Assembly: GCF_023973825.1 (NCBI RefSeq)
Contig: NC_090121.1
Coordinates: 1,658,001-1,722,000 of the forward strand
Length of the DNA stretch: 64,000 nucleotides
Source: Plasmodium brasilianum
Lineage: Eukaryota; Apicomplexa; Aconoidasida; Haemosporida; Plasmodiidae
Direction: 5' to 3'
The notes below the pieces were generated by a model that was given only the letters and a program-made list of their open reading frames with translations, had not been told where the DNA came from and ran no database searches. The position numbers and the translations under genes were made by a program. Below, piece by piece: positions 13,569-26,449 of this stretch. How positions within the stretch are numbered: position 1 is the first letter of the stretch; each line of letters begins with the position of its first letter.

Positions 13569-14380
13569 GAAATGCGAAATGTGAGAAGGGCATATAGAGT
13601 TTGTCACATATTTCCAATAAATGCGTGCATCGAGCTTTCCCTGCGCACGTTAAAAACGGAACTTCGGAAATGAGTGAAGGTAAAATTTAAAATAAAATAA
13701 ATAAAATAAATAAATAAATAAATAAAACATTAATAAAATACGTATAACTGGCCTAGCAAGTCTTTTCCGTTTCAACATATGTTTTCGTTTGTGTACACAT
13801 TTATGTACTTATGCGCTTACATATTTATGCATTCATATATTTACTTAATTAGAATTTCTTTTTTTTTTTTTTATTGACACGCAAGGTGTTAATGCAGGTG
13901 AAATAATGCGCAAGTCATCTTCGTCTAATAAATTGCAAACAACTGTAGAAACTAAAAAAAAAAAAAAGGATACATATTTAAAATGACAAATGATATGGAA
14001 AAAATGACGAATCACATAAAGACAAAATAGTACTTATCTATCCATCTATGTATATATATGGAATATGCACTAATTTAATTTCTTCCCATTAAGTTGAAAT
14101 GCAAAAAAGGAGTGTATAAATTTTAGAATGCACTGTTCATACAAAATATTCCTTCTTCAAGAACATATCTGCTATTTTACTATTTTGTTTTGATATAATT
14201 TTTTTTTTTTTTTCTTACAATATCATATGTTTGTTGCAAAATAGCTAGCTGTGCAACGTCTTTTTTTTTTTTTTTTTTTTTTTTTTTTCTATGTCATACA
14301 TTTGTAGAAAATATAGCTCACGCTACAATATTTTATTTATGTCCTTGGTTGCCCCTTCCATATTTCCAAAGTTTTCCCCT
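13569..14380. other. Convergent 3' intergenic region
   Basis: Lies between the 3' ends of the AK9-like gene and the TPR/PDZ gene. It contains a TAAA/AAAT tract at 13690-13735, T-runs at 13858, 14198 and 14260, and no supportable gene or RNA. Confidence 0.6.
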
Positions 14381-16271
14381 TTAATTTTCCCCTTTTGACA
14401 TTCCATATTCGGAGAATGTGCCAAATCCTTTCATGTCAAATACGACAGCTTCATTTCTCTTAAAGGATGAAATTTTTTCGTTTTCGAAAAGTGTATAAAA
14501 AAGATCATTTTTGATTAAATATTTGTATGCCTTTAAACCGTACAATTCAATGATATTTCCCTTAAAAAAAATAATATCATAGGAGCCATCATTTTTTTGA
14601 AATGCTTTTAAGCAGTGGTCAATTGGTTTTCCATATGTTATAATACTATTTAACGCAACAATTTGATCTCCATGATGAAAATTTTTTTTGCTAGCTTTAC
14701 TTCCCTCAATTATGTATGATACGTAACAGCCACCAATTGAATCAGGGTTTTTGTTTAATACAATTCCAATATTCTTTTTAATAACAATGTTTGTAGCATT
14801 ATTCATATTTTCTTTTAATATGTCGACATTTTTTAAAGCACTTTGTACTAAATTATTTAACTCCTGTACTATTTCTTCAAAATCTTCTCCAATATTATCT
14901 TTATAACCTAAATATATTGCTATGTCATAAAAATTTTTGGCTTGCCAAAAATTTCTAAAACTTCTATATGCATCACCTAAGCATTTCCAGGCTACACTAT
15001 ACTTAGGTTCATACTTAATCGACTTTAGAGCAAAATTAAAAGTTCCCTGCAAATCATTTGTGTAGTAGGATAACACTGATATGTTGGAGCATAAATTGGA
15101 TATGAAGAAGCCATAATATTTACATGGTAGCATATTATAAGCTTGCTTCAAGTCGTGTAAGGTGAGTTCATAATTTTGTTTGTATAATTTTTGTTTGCAC
15201 TTTTCTATTAGCTTCAAAGATGATTCAATACTCATTTGTAAGTTCTTTTTTGACAGATTTGTTACATTTCTTTCTTTTTTGTTTATTTCTAGTTCTTTCT
15301 TTAAATATTTACTTAAATACATGTCCTCTTTTTTTTCTTCATTATAATATAAAGTATCAATTTTGTTTTGTAATATTTTTTTTAACTTATCACAAAAATC
15401 GATTAAGTCGGACAGTGATGAAATTGAAGTTTTATAATTAATATTTTCAAAATTATACGAAACGGAGATTATATTTTCTCTAGGAATGATACACAGATCA
15501 ATGTGCAGCTCGAAGCACTCGATGAATGCATTGTCCATAGAAGAATGAAATAAATAGTATACTTGATCTTTCATCATTTCACATTCTATTTTATTTTCTT
15601 CAGATATGTAAAAAGTAATGTTTACTTTTTGCCTTTCAATTTTTTTTTTTGTACTTACTTCCGCGTTGTGATTATGTTTTTCAACCTTCGAGATGTAATC
15701 ATGATTGACCATACCACCATTTCCATCTGTAGAATAGCCATCTGATTGGTCATCCTCATGAGTATCCACTTGACAATCCGTTTGATCATCCGGCTGACCA
15801 TCCGCTTGACCTTCCTCCCACTGCTGCAAAGCGTTCAACTTACTGAATATAGTTTTTCCGAAATACTTCTTGGCATCCTCCTCATCATCATAACTTAGCA
15901 TATCGTCGTCCTCATTAATCTTGTCATCAAACATTTCACGAGCTTTTTCTTCTCTTTCCTCATCACTTAATACATAAGGATCAGGAGGAAATTTTTTTTT
16001 TTTTTTTCTCTAAATGGTCAAACGGATACAAATAACCTGACTCATGGATTTGTTTTTCACTTTTACTTTTATAAAAGAGTTTGTAGTTGTTTCTATTCAC
16101 ATTTTTATTTGATGAGTAATTGTTAAATAAAAATGTGCTATCATTGATGAATAATTTATCCGTCTTTTTATACTTCGAACAGGATTCCAATTGTGTAGCT
16201 CTTTGTAATTTAATGCATGAAAAGTAATTGAAAAGGAAGCAGCAAAAACAAAATACGCAAAAATTAAACAT
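14381..16271 (-). CDS. Apicoplast-type leader + TPR + PDZ protein, frame-split at an A16 run
   Basis: Two minus-strand frames are joined by a one-base discrepancy at the homopolymer 15992-16007. The upstream frame (from 16271) gives a hydrophobic Cys/Phe-rich signal peptide (MFNFCVFCFCCFLFNYF) and a Lys/Asn-rich transit-like segment ending HLEKKKKK. The downstream frame is open from the run (FPPDPYVLSDEEREEKA, then MFDDKI at 15934) to the stop at 14381. With 15 As the product would be about 629 aa. Residues about 340-460 look like TPR helices (KSIKYEPKYSVAWKCLGDAY). Residues about 508-600 look like a PDZ domain (IGIVLNKNPDSIGGCYVSYI ... GDQIVALNSI). Plant MET1 also combines PDZ and TPR for plastid complex assembly, in the opposite order, so the comparison is loose. 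Apicoplast import is inferred from the leader. The split is probably a homopolymer count error; a real lesion is possible. Confidence 0.75.
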
Positions 16272-17512
16272 TAAAGAGGGTTTTTCTGTTTATGCGTTAT
16301 GAATACATGTATATATATATATATATATATGCACACGATGAACATGAGCATGTTTAATCGGTACATGTGTAATGTAAAATACATTTCAAAGCATTCACTT
16401 GTAATTTTCCAAATTCCTGAACAGGGAATAAAAACTCTTATTCTGTATCATATGCGAAGGGGAATTAAAGATTACCCAGTTAATTTACGTTCGTTGTGCG
16501 ATAACTCATTCTTTTTCTTTTACGTTTTCTTGCTCGTTCATGCCAGGAAAAGGAAAAATATACATGATCATGCATATATATTATGTATACGCTAAATGTA
16601 TCTCACACGGGTGTATATATTATGTATATGTTCCACGTATGTCATACATGTATAGTACATGTACATTTGTGAGCACCATTGCAGTAACAACCCTTTCATA
16701 ATTTCACTGTTCGTACATATACTAATTGTTATTTTAAAAAAATTTTATTTTTCCGCATACGTGTAATAATCTACACGTTCATAAATTTTAAAGGAGAAAA
16801 AGAAGTCAAACAGAATTTTATATTGAAATTTAAAGCTATGTGTTACCATAGATTTCGTAAGTAATCCTTACAAGATCATAATAAAAAAAAAAAAAAAAAA
16901 AAAAAAAAAGTAGCATCATCGTTCGGTATAAATTATTTTAAGTTACGTATTAAATCAAAAAAGGGTAAATTTAAATAGTTTTCATACGCTTGATAAGATT
17001 ATTTTATTTTTCCTATATTTATATGGGTCACTAAGAAATAAGGACTTGACTTTTATTTTCTCCCTTTTTTTTTTTTTTTGTGGTGTGAAGGAGAGCTTGC
17101 ATTTTTATGCCCTGCATTTTCGTTATTCGTCCTTTTCATCAGTTATACATGTTTACAATTTTGCAGTTTTGCAATTTTGAAACTTTAAAACTTCAAAGAT
17201 TTTTTTTCTCTTACCATTTCAGCATTTTTGAGTTCAGCTATACATAATTGCAAAAGTTGGGTATCATTGTATTTTTCGTCAAATGAACGAGTTGTTCTTG
17301 ATGTATGTCATTGCATTTGGAAAAAAAAAGAGTATATTATATAATATATTTTTTTTTTCTTCTTTTTTTTTCTTCTTTTTTTTTCTGCGTATTTTCTACA
17401 ATTAAGGGACAACATTTATGGTACGATTTTTTGTCGGAAAGTGGAAATAGTTTTGCATGTTCGTTTTATTTTATTCTGTTTTGTTTAATTATATTATTTT
17501 ATTTATATATAT

Positions 17513-17601
<89 letters not shown>

Positions 17602-18137
17602 TATATATGTATATATATTATTTATTTCATTCCATTCTGCTTACTTATTTTCTTTTATTTTGTTTTGTTTATTTTTTTTTGTTACACCTTTTTTCTTTTT
17701 AATGAGGGGGAACAAGAAATATTGTAGAGGATTTTTGTGTCGTGTTGCAAATTATGCACATTCGAATGGAAAAGGGAAAAATTTTGCAAAAGGGTTACAA
17801 AATATTTGTGAGATTTTATATATTATATAAAAATGAAAAAAATAATAATCGAATCATGCCAAAAGGAGAAACACCACGATAAAATTATTTGTCACTATAT
17901 TGCTAAGTTTATATAAAGCATTTATTATGTATGTTTTTTTAGTGTACTACTGCGTGTTCCTTTCACATGGTTAACGAATGAAAACCTAGTTCACATAACA
18001 CACATGCGAAACAAAAAAGAAAAAAAAAAAAAAAAAAAAAAAGAAAGAAAGGATAAGATAAGAAAAGAAAACATAACAAAACAAAATAATTTTTACCTAC
18101 AGGAATTAATTTTCTGTAGCATAAATTTCACTTCAAA

Positions 18138-18168
<31 letters not shown>

Positions 18169-19084
18169 CTAATTTTTTCGCAACACTAAAAAAAAAATAC
18201 ACTTACGCATATTACATTGTATAATAAAAGAAAACTGTATAACGCAAAAAAAAAAAAAAAAAAGTGAATAAAATAAAATATAAAATGTAAAATGTAATGT
18301 ATTAAATATAATAAAATGAAATGAGATAAAATGAGATAAAAAAAGGCCTTTCAAAGATGCTGCATTCTTAAATTTTACATTAGAATAAAAACGTTTCAGC
18401 GAAATACACATTTTCTTCTTTATTTTATTTGCTATTTTGTATAATTTTATTTTATATTATTTTGTTTTTTTATATATTATATTATTTCGCTTCAATTTCA
18501 TTCACTTTCACTTCTCTTTATTTCTCTTCATTCCATTTTATTTTTTTGTGTTTAAAGTTCTTTAATAAATTTACATATTATTACAATTGGGTCATTCTTA
18601 TTATCACATTTTCAAATATTTTGTCATGAAATTATTGTATCATTTACTACCCATTTGCATTTTTTTTTCTTTTTTTTTCTTTCTTTTTTTTTCTTTCTTT
18701 TTTTTTTTTTTTTTTTTTTTTTTTTATTCTTCATTTTTCCTTTTTACATTTTGAACGGAAGGTAATGAATTCTTTATGTAAATATTACTAAGAAGGAAGA
18801 ACATCGATATGCAAAATAATGAAATGTTTTCATCTTGTTCATAGTGTTATAAGTAAATAGGAAAGGAACACAATGAATGTTATTTTAAAACACGGGTATG
18901 TATTTGCACATATAAATGTATTATGCATGTATATATGAATTAATGTATGTATGTATGTATGTATATGTATACATATGCATGTACACGTATATGGACACAT
19001 ACGTATGAGTATCATTTTAAACATTTGTGAACCCGTAAAATTATCAACTAAGTTGATTAATAAAATATTATTATTTCTTTAGAG

Positions 19085-19123
<39 letters not shown>

Positions 19124-19177
19124 AAAATTTTGATACCTTTTCTTTTTTTTTTCTTCATTTTTTTAAGTAGTGGAATA

Positions 19178-19210
<33 letters not shown>

Positions 19211-19491
19211 TATATTTTATTTGTAAAAGTATATATTTGTAAACATATTTTTACAAAGAAGAAATTTCTAATTTTAAGAAATATCGTTGTGTTAAAAACA
19301 TTTCAAATGTGTTTTTAATGCGTCCTATTTGAGTTGTTCATTCGGTGTGTTATATTTCACAAAAAAGGGAAAGAAAAGAAAAAAAAGCGAATAAAAAGAA
19401 AAAAAGAAAGAAGAAATAAGAAATAAGAAGAAGGAACAACGACATAAGGACAAAGGACGGAACAACGAAGAAATTTTTTTTTTTTTTAATT
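16272..19491. other. Divergent intergenic region (TPR/PDZ gene and CENP-C candidate promoters)
   Basis: About 3.2 kb with no supportable coding exon. It holds (TA)n at 16308-16330, A- or T-runs at 16881, 18020, 18146, 18690 and 19085 (about 37 As), and a TATATGTATATATTTA minisatellite. It presumably carries both promoters and long 5' UTRs. Confidence 0.6.
17503..17620. repeat. TATATTTATATGTATA minisatellite
   Basis: A 16-base unit, ATTTATATGTATATAT, is repeated about six times. The apparent Tyr/Ile/Met-rich frames across it are artefacts of the repeat. Confidence 0.85.
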
Positions 19492-19830
19492 ATGAATGAT
19501 GATCAGAAGACCGATTTCGTAAGTTGAAATGAATAAGTGCAATTTTTTGAAAAGACAAACAATTTTTTCGTTATTTCAACAAATTGTGATGTGCTGAACA
19601 TTTTCAGTGCAATAGGGATATGCGCCGTTCGTATGTGCGTACAGATTTATGTATATGTGCATATATATATATATATATATATGTATGTATTCTTGTGCAC
19701 ACGTATATCCACGCCCGTTTGTATACTCATATACTTGTTTACTTAAAACCATTTTAGAGACTCGATCAATCAACGTCAAGCAACGGATTGTTTACCGTCA
19801 TAGAGCGAAAGCCGCTCTCGTCATTGTAAG

Positions 19831-19861
<31 letters not shown>

Positions 19862-22800
19862 AAGCGGGAAAATGTTACTAAAGGGAGCACACGGTTTTCC
19901 GTGCATGTGTGCACGCATTCGTGTGGAAGTCTATATGTGCAAATATATGCATGTATAAATACGTGCATACATATATATATATATATATATATGTATACAC
20001 GAACATACGTATGTGCACCTTCATGATTGCCTTCTTCCCCTTTTTAGAGATAACAACGAAAGTTTGAATATAAGCAATTTGAGTGACCCCCTTAGTAACT
20101 CAATCGATAGTTTGACGAAAAAAAAAGATGATCGTACACTTATCAGTGATAATATATGTGAAGCATATAGATTGAATAGCTCACAAATTTTAAATGACAA
20201 TTTAGATAATACTGTAAGTAGAATAAGTTATGTAGATGATGATGTTTCGTCTTTTTATGATTCGGAAAAAGATGATGAATTTTATTTTGATAATGATATT
20301 TCCACTCTTGGGTCTTGTTACTCAATTTCAAGCCCATTGAAAGTTAGTAAAGGGAAAAAAGTAAGGAGCAGTGTGGCGTCTACAACGAATAGGAGTAGTA
20401 ACAACAATAGCAATAGTAATAGTAATAACAATAGTAATAGTAATAACAATAGTAATAACAATAGTAATAACAATAGCAATAGTAATAGTAATAACAATAG
20501 TAATAACAATAGTAGTAACAGTAATAGTAGTAATAATATCGAAGGGCATAATAACATCGTGTTGGATGAGAATTACTCGTATTACGCCCCATATATGAAT
20601 CGACATTATAGTAAGAAATATTCTAAGAGAGATCGAAACAAAAGAAGAGAAGGTGGAGGGGATTATAGTGATCAAAGTAAAATCAAAATATGCACGTCAA
20701 GTACACATGAAGATAATTTAAATGACTATGATAAAGAGGAATTAGTAAAAAGTAAAAACAGGGAATTATTATTTAATGAGGACATAGGGCATAATAAAAT
20801 GATTGTTGATGAGAAATCTTTTCGCGTGAACAAGAACATTTACCGAATAGTAAATATGAATAAGGAGGACGAAGATGATGAGGAAAGTTTTTTAAGAAAA
20901 CTTGCACATATTAGTAGAGGTATGATAAGGAAAAAGAAGAGCAAAGGGGGTGTACAGGTCCAGGAATCGGAAAGAGGGGAAGAACTGGAAGAGGCGGAGG
21001 AACACCATCACAGGCATAATGCAAATGCAAAATTTCGTAAGATGAGAAATATTTTTACAAGTAAGGAGAGCGAATCTAATGAAGCATATAACAAGGACTC
21101 GAAATATTACAAAAACTCGAATAGATTTAGTGAAGGGCATGTTTTAAAGAAATATAATTACCTATCAAGATATAACAGTGACAAGAGAATAAAATATAAA
21201 GAACTAAATAACAAGGAAGGAAGAAAATCGTATTCTGAAGAGGACTATGATGATAGACACTGTTATGAAGGTTACGACGAATCATTGCCCTATGATTATG
21301 CGATAACAAATAAAATAGAGTCGAGTGGTGATAGTAACAATGATAACAATGGCATTAATAACGAACATAGTGATAGTAACAACAACCGCAGTGCGCAGCT
21401 TAAAAAAAAGAGGGAGGACGAGTTAAATTCGAATAATGAATACATTTCAAAAAACAAATTGCCCAAAAAAAATGAAGTGAGGGAACATGAATTGCATGAA
21501 GATGATATATATTATGAACCATATACGAGAAAAAATATTAGGTCCGTAGCACAATGTAATGATGATAGTGATGTGTTAAATACTAAGCATATATTTCAAA
21601 AAAATAAAAAAAATGTAGATTATAATATTTCTAATAATGGAAAAGAGGTAATATTTGATGGAAACAAGGAAAAGATGATGATGAGTGGTCATATAAGATT
21701 TAAAAATATGTTATCAAACAAATACGAAGATTATTATAGTAACACAATAAAGCACGATGATTATTACCGAGGTGCACGCATAAAAAGAGACAGCTCTTTT
21801 GATGCAAACACCAATAGATATAATAAATATGCAGATAATTATGTATACAGCAACGCGGATGGGAAATATATGAACGGTGAAGGTGCGAATTATAGGAATG
21901 ATGATGATATTAACAATCACAATATTAATGATAATAATGATTATAATAATATTGATAGTAATATAGATAGTAGCATTGATATTAACGTAGATAATAATGT
22001 CGATGGTAATATCGATAGTAACAAAAGGAAACTTGTTTACAATTTGAATAAGATGCAGAAGGAGGAAGGCGATGGTAAAAAATATTACAGCAACGTGTAT
22101 GGCAAAGCGAATAGAGTGCAAGGAGATGAAGACGATTATACTGACACTTATAGAAAAGAGAAATATGTGGAAGGTTTATCTGACCGAAATAAGATAGATG
22201 GTTACACTAATGATGATTATAAAAATGTGGAAGGAAATGTCGACTTTTACTACAATAAAAGGGCCAATGCAATAAGCTGTAAAAATATAAATAAGAATAA
22301 TAAGATAGAGAATAATATATGCAGAGATGAGTACAACCATTATCAGGAGTTTTATTATGATAGGGAGTTATACAACGATAGGAAGATATACAACGACAGG
22401 AAGTTATATGATCATAGGAACTCTCATCATGATAACTCTTACGATAACAAAAGTAACAAGTATTCTTCCACTGTGAATCGAAAATATGAAGAAGGCGATT
22501 CTTGCCTGTACGGTGCAGGTACTTCTTCAACAGCTGTCCACAAAAATGAATATTATAATAAAAATTATTCGCATTTAAAATCAAATGATCATTTAAATGA
22601 GAATTACAATAATATTATGTATGAATATAGTGGAAAGTCAGGTAACGACGTGTACAGCCGTATGAATGCAAGAAATGGTTATAACGATGCAGATTATTAC
22701 AACGATAGTGGTAATGTTAGTGGTAATGTTAGTGGTAATGTTAGCGGTAATGTTAGCGGTAATGTTAGCGGTAATGTTAGCGGTAATGTTAGCGGTAATG

Positions 22801-25800
22801 TTAGCGGTAATAATAACAATGATGACGAAAATGATGATGGTAATAACTATGAAGTGAGAGTTGCGCAGAATAACCCGATTTACAGCACGTATGAACCGTA
22901 CGAACAAAATAATGAAGAACATAATAACGGAATGTATGGTAAAATAAAATATAGGAATAATTACAACATAAACAATGTATACTTCGATGAAGATCTAGAT
23001 GAGCAGGGTGCATATTTAAATGGTGTAAACAGGTATCAAAATATGCCCAATCAACAGAGTCATCATACTCAATATGCTCACCATACGCAGCATATGAATT
23101 ATAAGGAGCCATTGTATGATCAGGAAAGCAGCAGGAATAATAACATGCTAAATGAAAAAGGATTAAATGAAAATGGTGAGAAAGTAAAGGAGGATAATCA
23201 CCAGCAGGGACATATACCCTTGACTATATCCGATCCCATGAATGATGAAAAAAGGGAGGAAGAAAAAAATTCAACCAAACTATTAATTGATTCAAAGAGT
23301 AGTACAAATGGAATTACAGAAATTATCGATGGGAAGGAGAACATGACAGTCGGTTTAGTTAATAAGGATAATGTGATATCTGAGGATAATGTAAACAAGC
23401 CAAATGCAGTGATGGATAATAACAATATATTAAATCAAAATGTTGTTCTTCCTGTTGTTACTACCTCGTCTGCACCCCCTATTGGGATGAATAATACTGA
23501 AACTATAAATAAACAAAGTGGTGAACAACTTCATACACCTACTCCTGCTGCACCACCACCTCCTGCTCCTCCTGTGAAGAGAAAAAGGGGAAGACCGAAA
23601 GTAAAAAAGACATCAACTGAGGAAACACAACAAAATGAAATACAAAATAGCGTAATACCACCTTATCAGGGAGTTGGCCAAAATTTACAAACAAATAATT
23701 TAAATACGGTTAATACGAATATAATAAATGACCCTAACCAACCATTATATAGTAACATAAGTTCAGTTATTAACCCATCCTATAATAATCAACTGGCACA
23801 TAATATAAATACGCATTTACATATACCTCCTGAGCTGCAGCCCCATGGTCAGACTGTGAATTTTCAGGTACCACCAGGTCCTACTCAGACACTCATTCAT
23901 CAGTTAACCGATCCGATAAATCAGCAGTTAGGACAACCCATAGTTCAAAAAATTGGAGGTCACTTAGATAACCACTTAACACAGCAGGTCGGCCAGCCAT
24001 TAAGCCAGCAAATAGGCATGCCAATTAGTCAGATTGGCCAACAGATGAATCAGCAGATGAATCAACAGTTAAATCAGCAGCTAAATCAGCAGTTAAACCA
24101 GCAAATAAATCAGCAGCTAAACCAGCAAATAAATCAGCAGTTAAATCAGCAGATGACTCATCAATTGAGCGAGCAACTAAACCAGCAGCTAAATCAGCAG
24201 CTGAGTCAGCAGCTGAACCAGCAGTTGAACCCTCCCTATAACCAGCACATGTACAATAACAACAGTTTAAACAACAACATGAATAAGCAAATGACTCAGT
24301 CGGTGTATATGATTCCAAATAGAATAAACAACAATTTTAATGGAAATATGAATGATGAGCAATATGGACCAATATATGCAAATTTTGATAAAGATGTACC
24401 AAACAACAATAACGTTGATTCGAATTATTATTATACAAATGTAGATCAAATGAAAAACCATAAAGAAAAGTTTTTTCATGGCGGTGATGAAAATGGAAAC
24501 AAGAATAACAAAAGACATACTACTAGATCAACTGTCAGCGCATCAGATGAGAGAAACTCAGATAGAGAATTAAAAAAAGTACACAAAAAGAGGGGAAGAA
24601 GAAGAAAGACTGATAATGAACAAGACACAGATTATAAAACAGGAAATAGTAACACTAACGCGAATGCTAGTGTTAATACTAACGTTAATAATAGTGAGAA
24701 CATGTCTCAAGGTACACATAAATATAGCGTATGTAATGAGAATGTGAGAAATGAGCACAAAAGTGATCCAGGGTACTCAACGTTTGTGGATGAAAACAAC
24801 AAAACTGTTTCTTATAGTAGGGAAAAAATAAAATAAAATTACGAAGCATAGGAATGCATATCTTCATTCATTTTTTATTACAATATATTTGCATTTTATT
24901 TTACTACATTTTATTGTATTTCCTTTTTTTTTTTTTTTTTTTTTTTTTTTTCCTCAAGGAGTCTCGTATCACCCTGCGGATGCCGTTTGGGAGAAGATAT
25001 CAGGTGTTAAGGTAATGAAATATGTGGACATGTTTTATTTTAAAAATTTTTACATTTCATTTGTAATGTTAAAATATTTTTCCCTTTTTTTTTTTTTTTT
25101 TTTTTTTTTTGCAGTTCGGTCCTATGATTTTAACAGCTCAGAGTAGGACAACAAATGTTATTTTGTCGAAAAAGAGATCGATTGAACTGGGGAATATTCT
25201 GCATAACCTTATAGTAAGTTCCTGAGGAAGGGAATGCATTTGTTTTGTGGGGATATTGATTGTTTCTTCTTTTAAGAAGCATAAACATATATATATATAT
25301 CTGTGAGTACGTATGTGTATGTTTGTGCTTATAAGTACACTTCCTTCCCCCTGTGTGCCAACATTCGTCAGTATTTTTATTTTTGATACTTTTACGTCGG
25401 CGTATTTATCTTCATATTATTTCTTTCCTTTTTTTCCATGCTCATTTATCCATATAGTATGGTTATATATACAAAGGAGACAATGTCAGGCTGACCATAG
25501 GGAAGGAATCGAAAAATGTTAAAAGTGGCTCACCTTTTTTCTTGCCAAGTTTTATGGACTGCAGTATACACAACGACGACGAGTTAGTTTATTTTTTATT
25601 TTTTCCGCACGTACTTGTGTGGAATATGCGTGTATATATATATGTAGATATATATAAGACAAATTCATGGATCTCTCCGAATATGAACATATAATGTAGA
25701 CACATGCACATACATATATTGTGTATGTATTTTAATTTTTATATATATTTTTTTTTCTTTACAGCCTGGGGTCCGCTAAGATATTTTTGTGTTTTGTTTA

Positions 25801-25810
25801 CCTGAAGTGA
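19492..25810 (+). CDS. CENP-C: CENP-C/Mif2-type kinetochore protein candidate (AT-hooks + C-terminal cupin)
   Basis: Seven exons: 19492-19518, 19758-19825, 20048-24816, 24959-25011, 25115-25213, 25458-25582 and 25765-25810. They sum to 1,729 codons and start MNDDQKTDF|RLDQSTSSNG. The large exon is mostly disordered and Asn/Asp/Ser-rich, but has two AT-hook-like motifs (KRKRGRPKVKK near residue 1210 and KKRGRRRKTDNE near 1546) and a Gln-rich repeat near 1365-1428. Exon 4 encodes VSYHPADAVWEKISG, in the position of a CENP-C motif. Exons 5-7 (about 1640-1728) form a compact cupin pattern: YGYIYKGDNVRLTIG, a GSPFFLPSFMDCSIHNDD turn, then KIFLCFVYLK at the very C-terminus, as in the Mif2/CENP-C dimerisation domain. 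P. falciparum CENP-C with such a domain has been published. The exon 3 donor is uncertain: GTAGGG at 24817 is preferred, while GTACAC at 24712 also keeps frame. The protein would link CENH3 chromatin to the outer kinetochore. Confidence 0.75.
20395..20540 (+). repeat. Asn/Ser-coding trinucleotide repeat
   Basis: AATAGTAACAAC-type units encode a run of Asn and Ser (residues about 148-197) in the large exon of the CENP-C candidate. The opposite strand reads as poly-Leu and is not a gene. Confidence 0.9.
22705..22812 (+). repeat. 12-nt SGNV coding repeat (9 copies)
   Basis: GGTAATGTTAGC or GGTAATGTTAGT is repeated in tandem, encoding Ser-Gly-Asn-Val nine times in the CENP-C candidate. The last base of the unit switches from T to C after the third copy, so the array expanded from two variants. 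Confidence 0.9.
24034..24236 (+). repeat. NQQL/NQQM/NQQI coding repeat
   Basis: A 12-base unit (AATCAGCAGTTA and variants) encodes about 16 NQQx tetrapeptides, with a few HQL/EQL interruptions. It is a Gln-rich segment between the two AT-hooks of the CENP-C candidate. Confidence 0.9.
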
Positions 25811-26449
25811 TATTTTTAATATGTTTTATTTTTGCGCTGGTTTTTTTATTATTTTTCAAAAATTTTTGTAATATTTTATTATATTTTGCAATGCTTTATA
25901 CATGTTTCATCTGAACTATTTTTTTTTAGAAAAAGGGTATTTTTATTATGTTTTTTTTATTTTTTTATTTTATTATAATTTTTTTTTTTATTTTTTATTT
26001 TTATTTTCATATTCATTTTTTTTACTTTTATTTTTTTTTGTTTTTGTTTAAAATTATGAGCAAGCAAGGAAAAAAAGGGGAATAACAATTTGGCTAGTTG
26101 TTAAATAAACGACAAAAAAAAAAAAAAAAAAAAAAAAAATGCCCTTTTGGATGAATAGGTATATAACTCCTCCATTTCGTAAGAAACGTAAAAAAAAAAA
26201 AGAGAAAAGTACGGAAAAATGTTAGTCTTAAAAAATTTTAACACATTTCAATGCGGAAACATACTATACAAATAAGTATACTTACACACTTGTGTATAAT
26301 TTGTACTTCTACAAAAATACGCTTACAAAGGTAAAATATTCTACTTAACATATTGTGCAGTTTTCAAAAAAAGAGGGTACAAATTTTGGTAGGAGAGATA
26401 AGGGAACAAAAGAAAAAAAAAAAAAAAAAACATATATCCCACTCCCCCA
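25811..26449. other. Convergent 3' intergenic region
   Basis: T-rich 3' flank of the CENP-C candidate and 3' flank of the RecA-fold gene. Homopolymers occur at 26113 and 26413. No gene seen. Confidence 0.6.

Noticed and set aside
17457..17727. Overlapping Tyr/Ile/Met-rich frames suggesting a membrane protein
   Set aside because: They are translations of a TATATGTATATATTTA repeat in three frames.
20318..20592. Poly-Leu and poly-Tyr/Cys frames opposite the CENP-C exon
   Set aside because: Antisense shadows of the Asn/Ser repeat.
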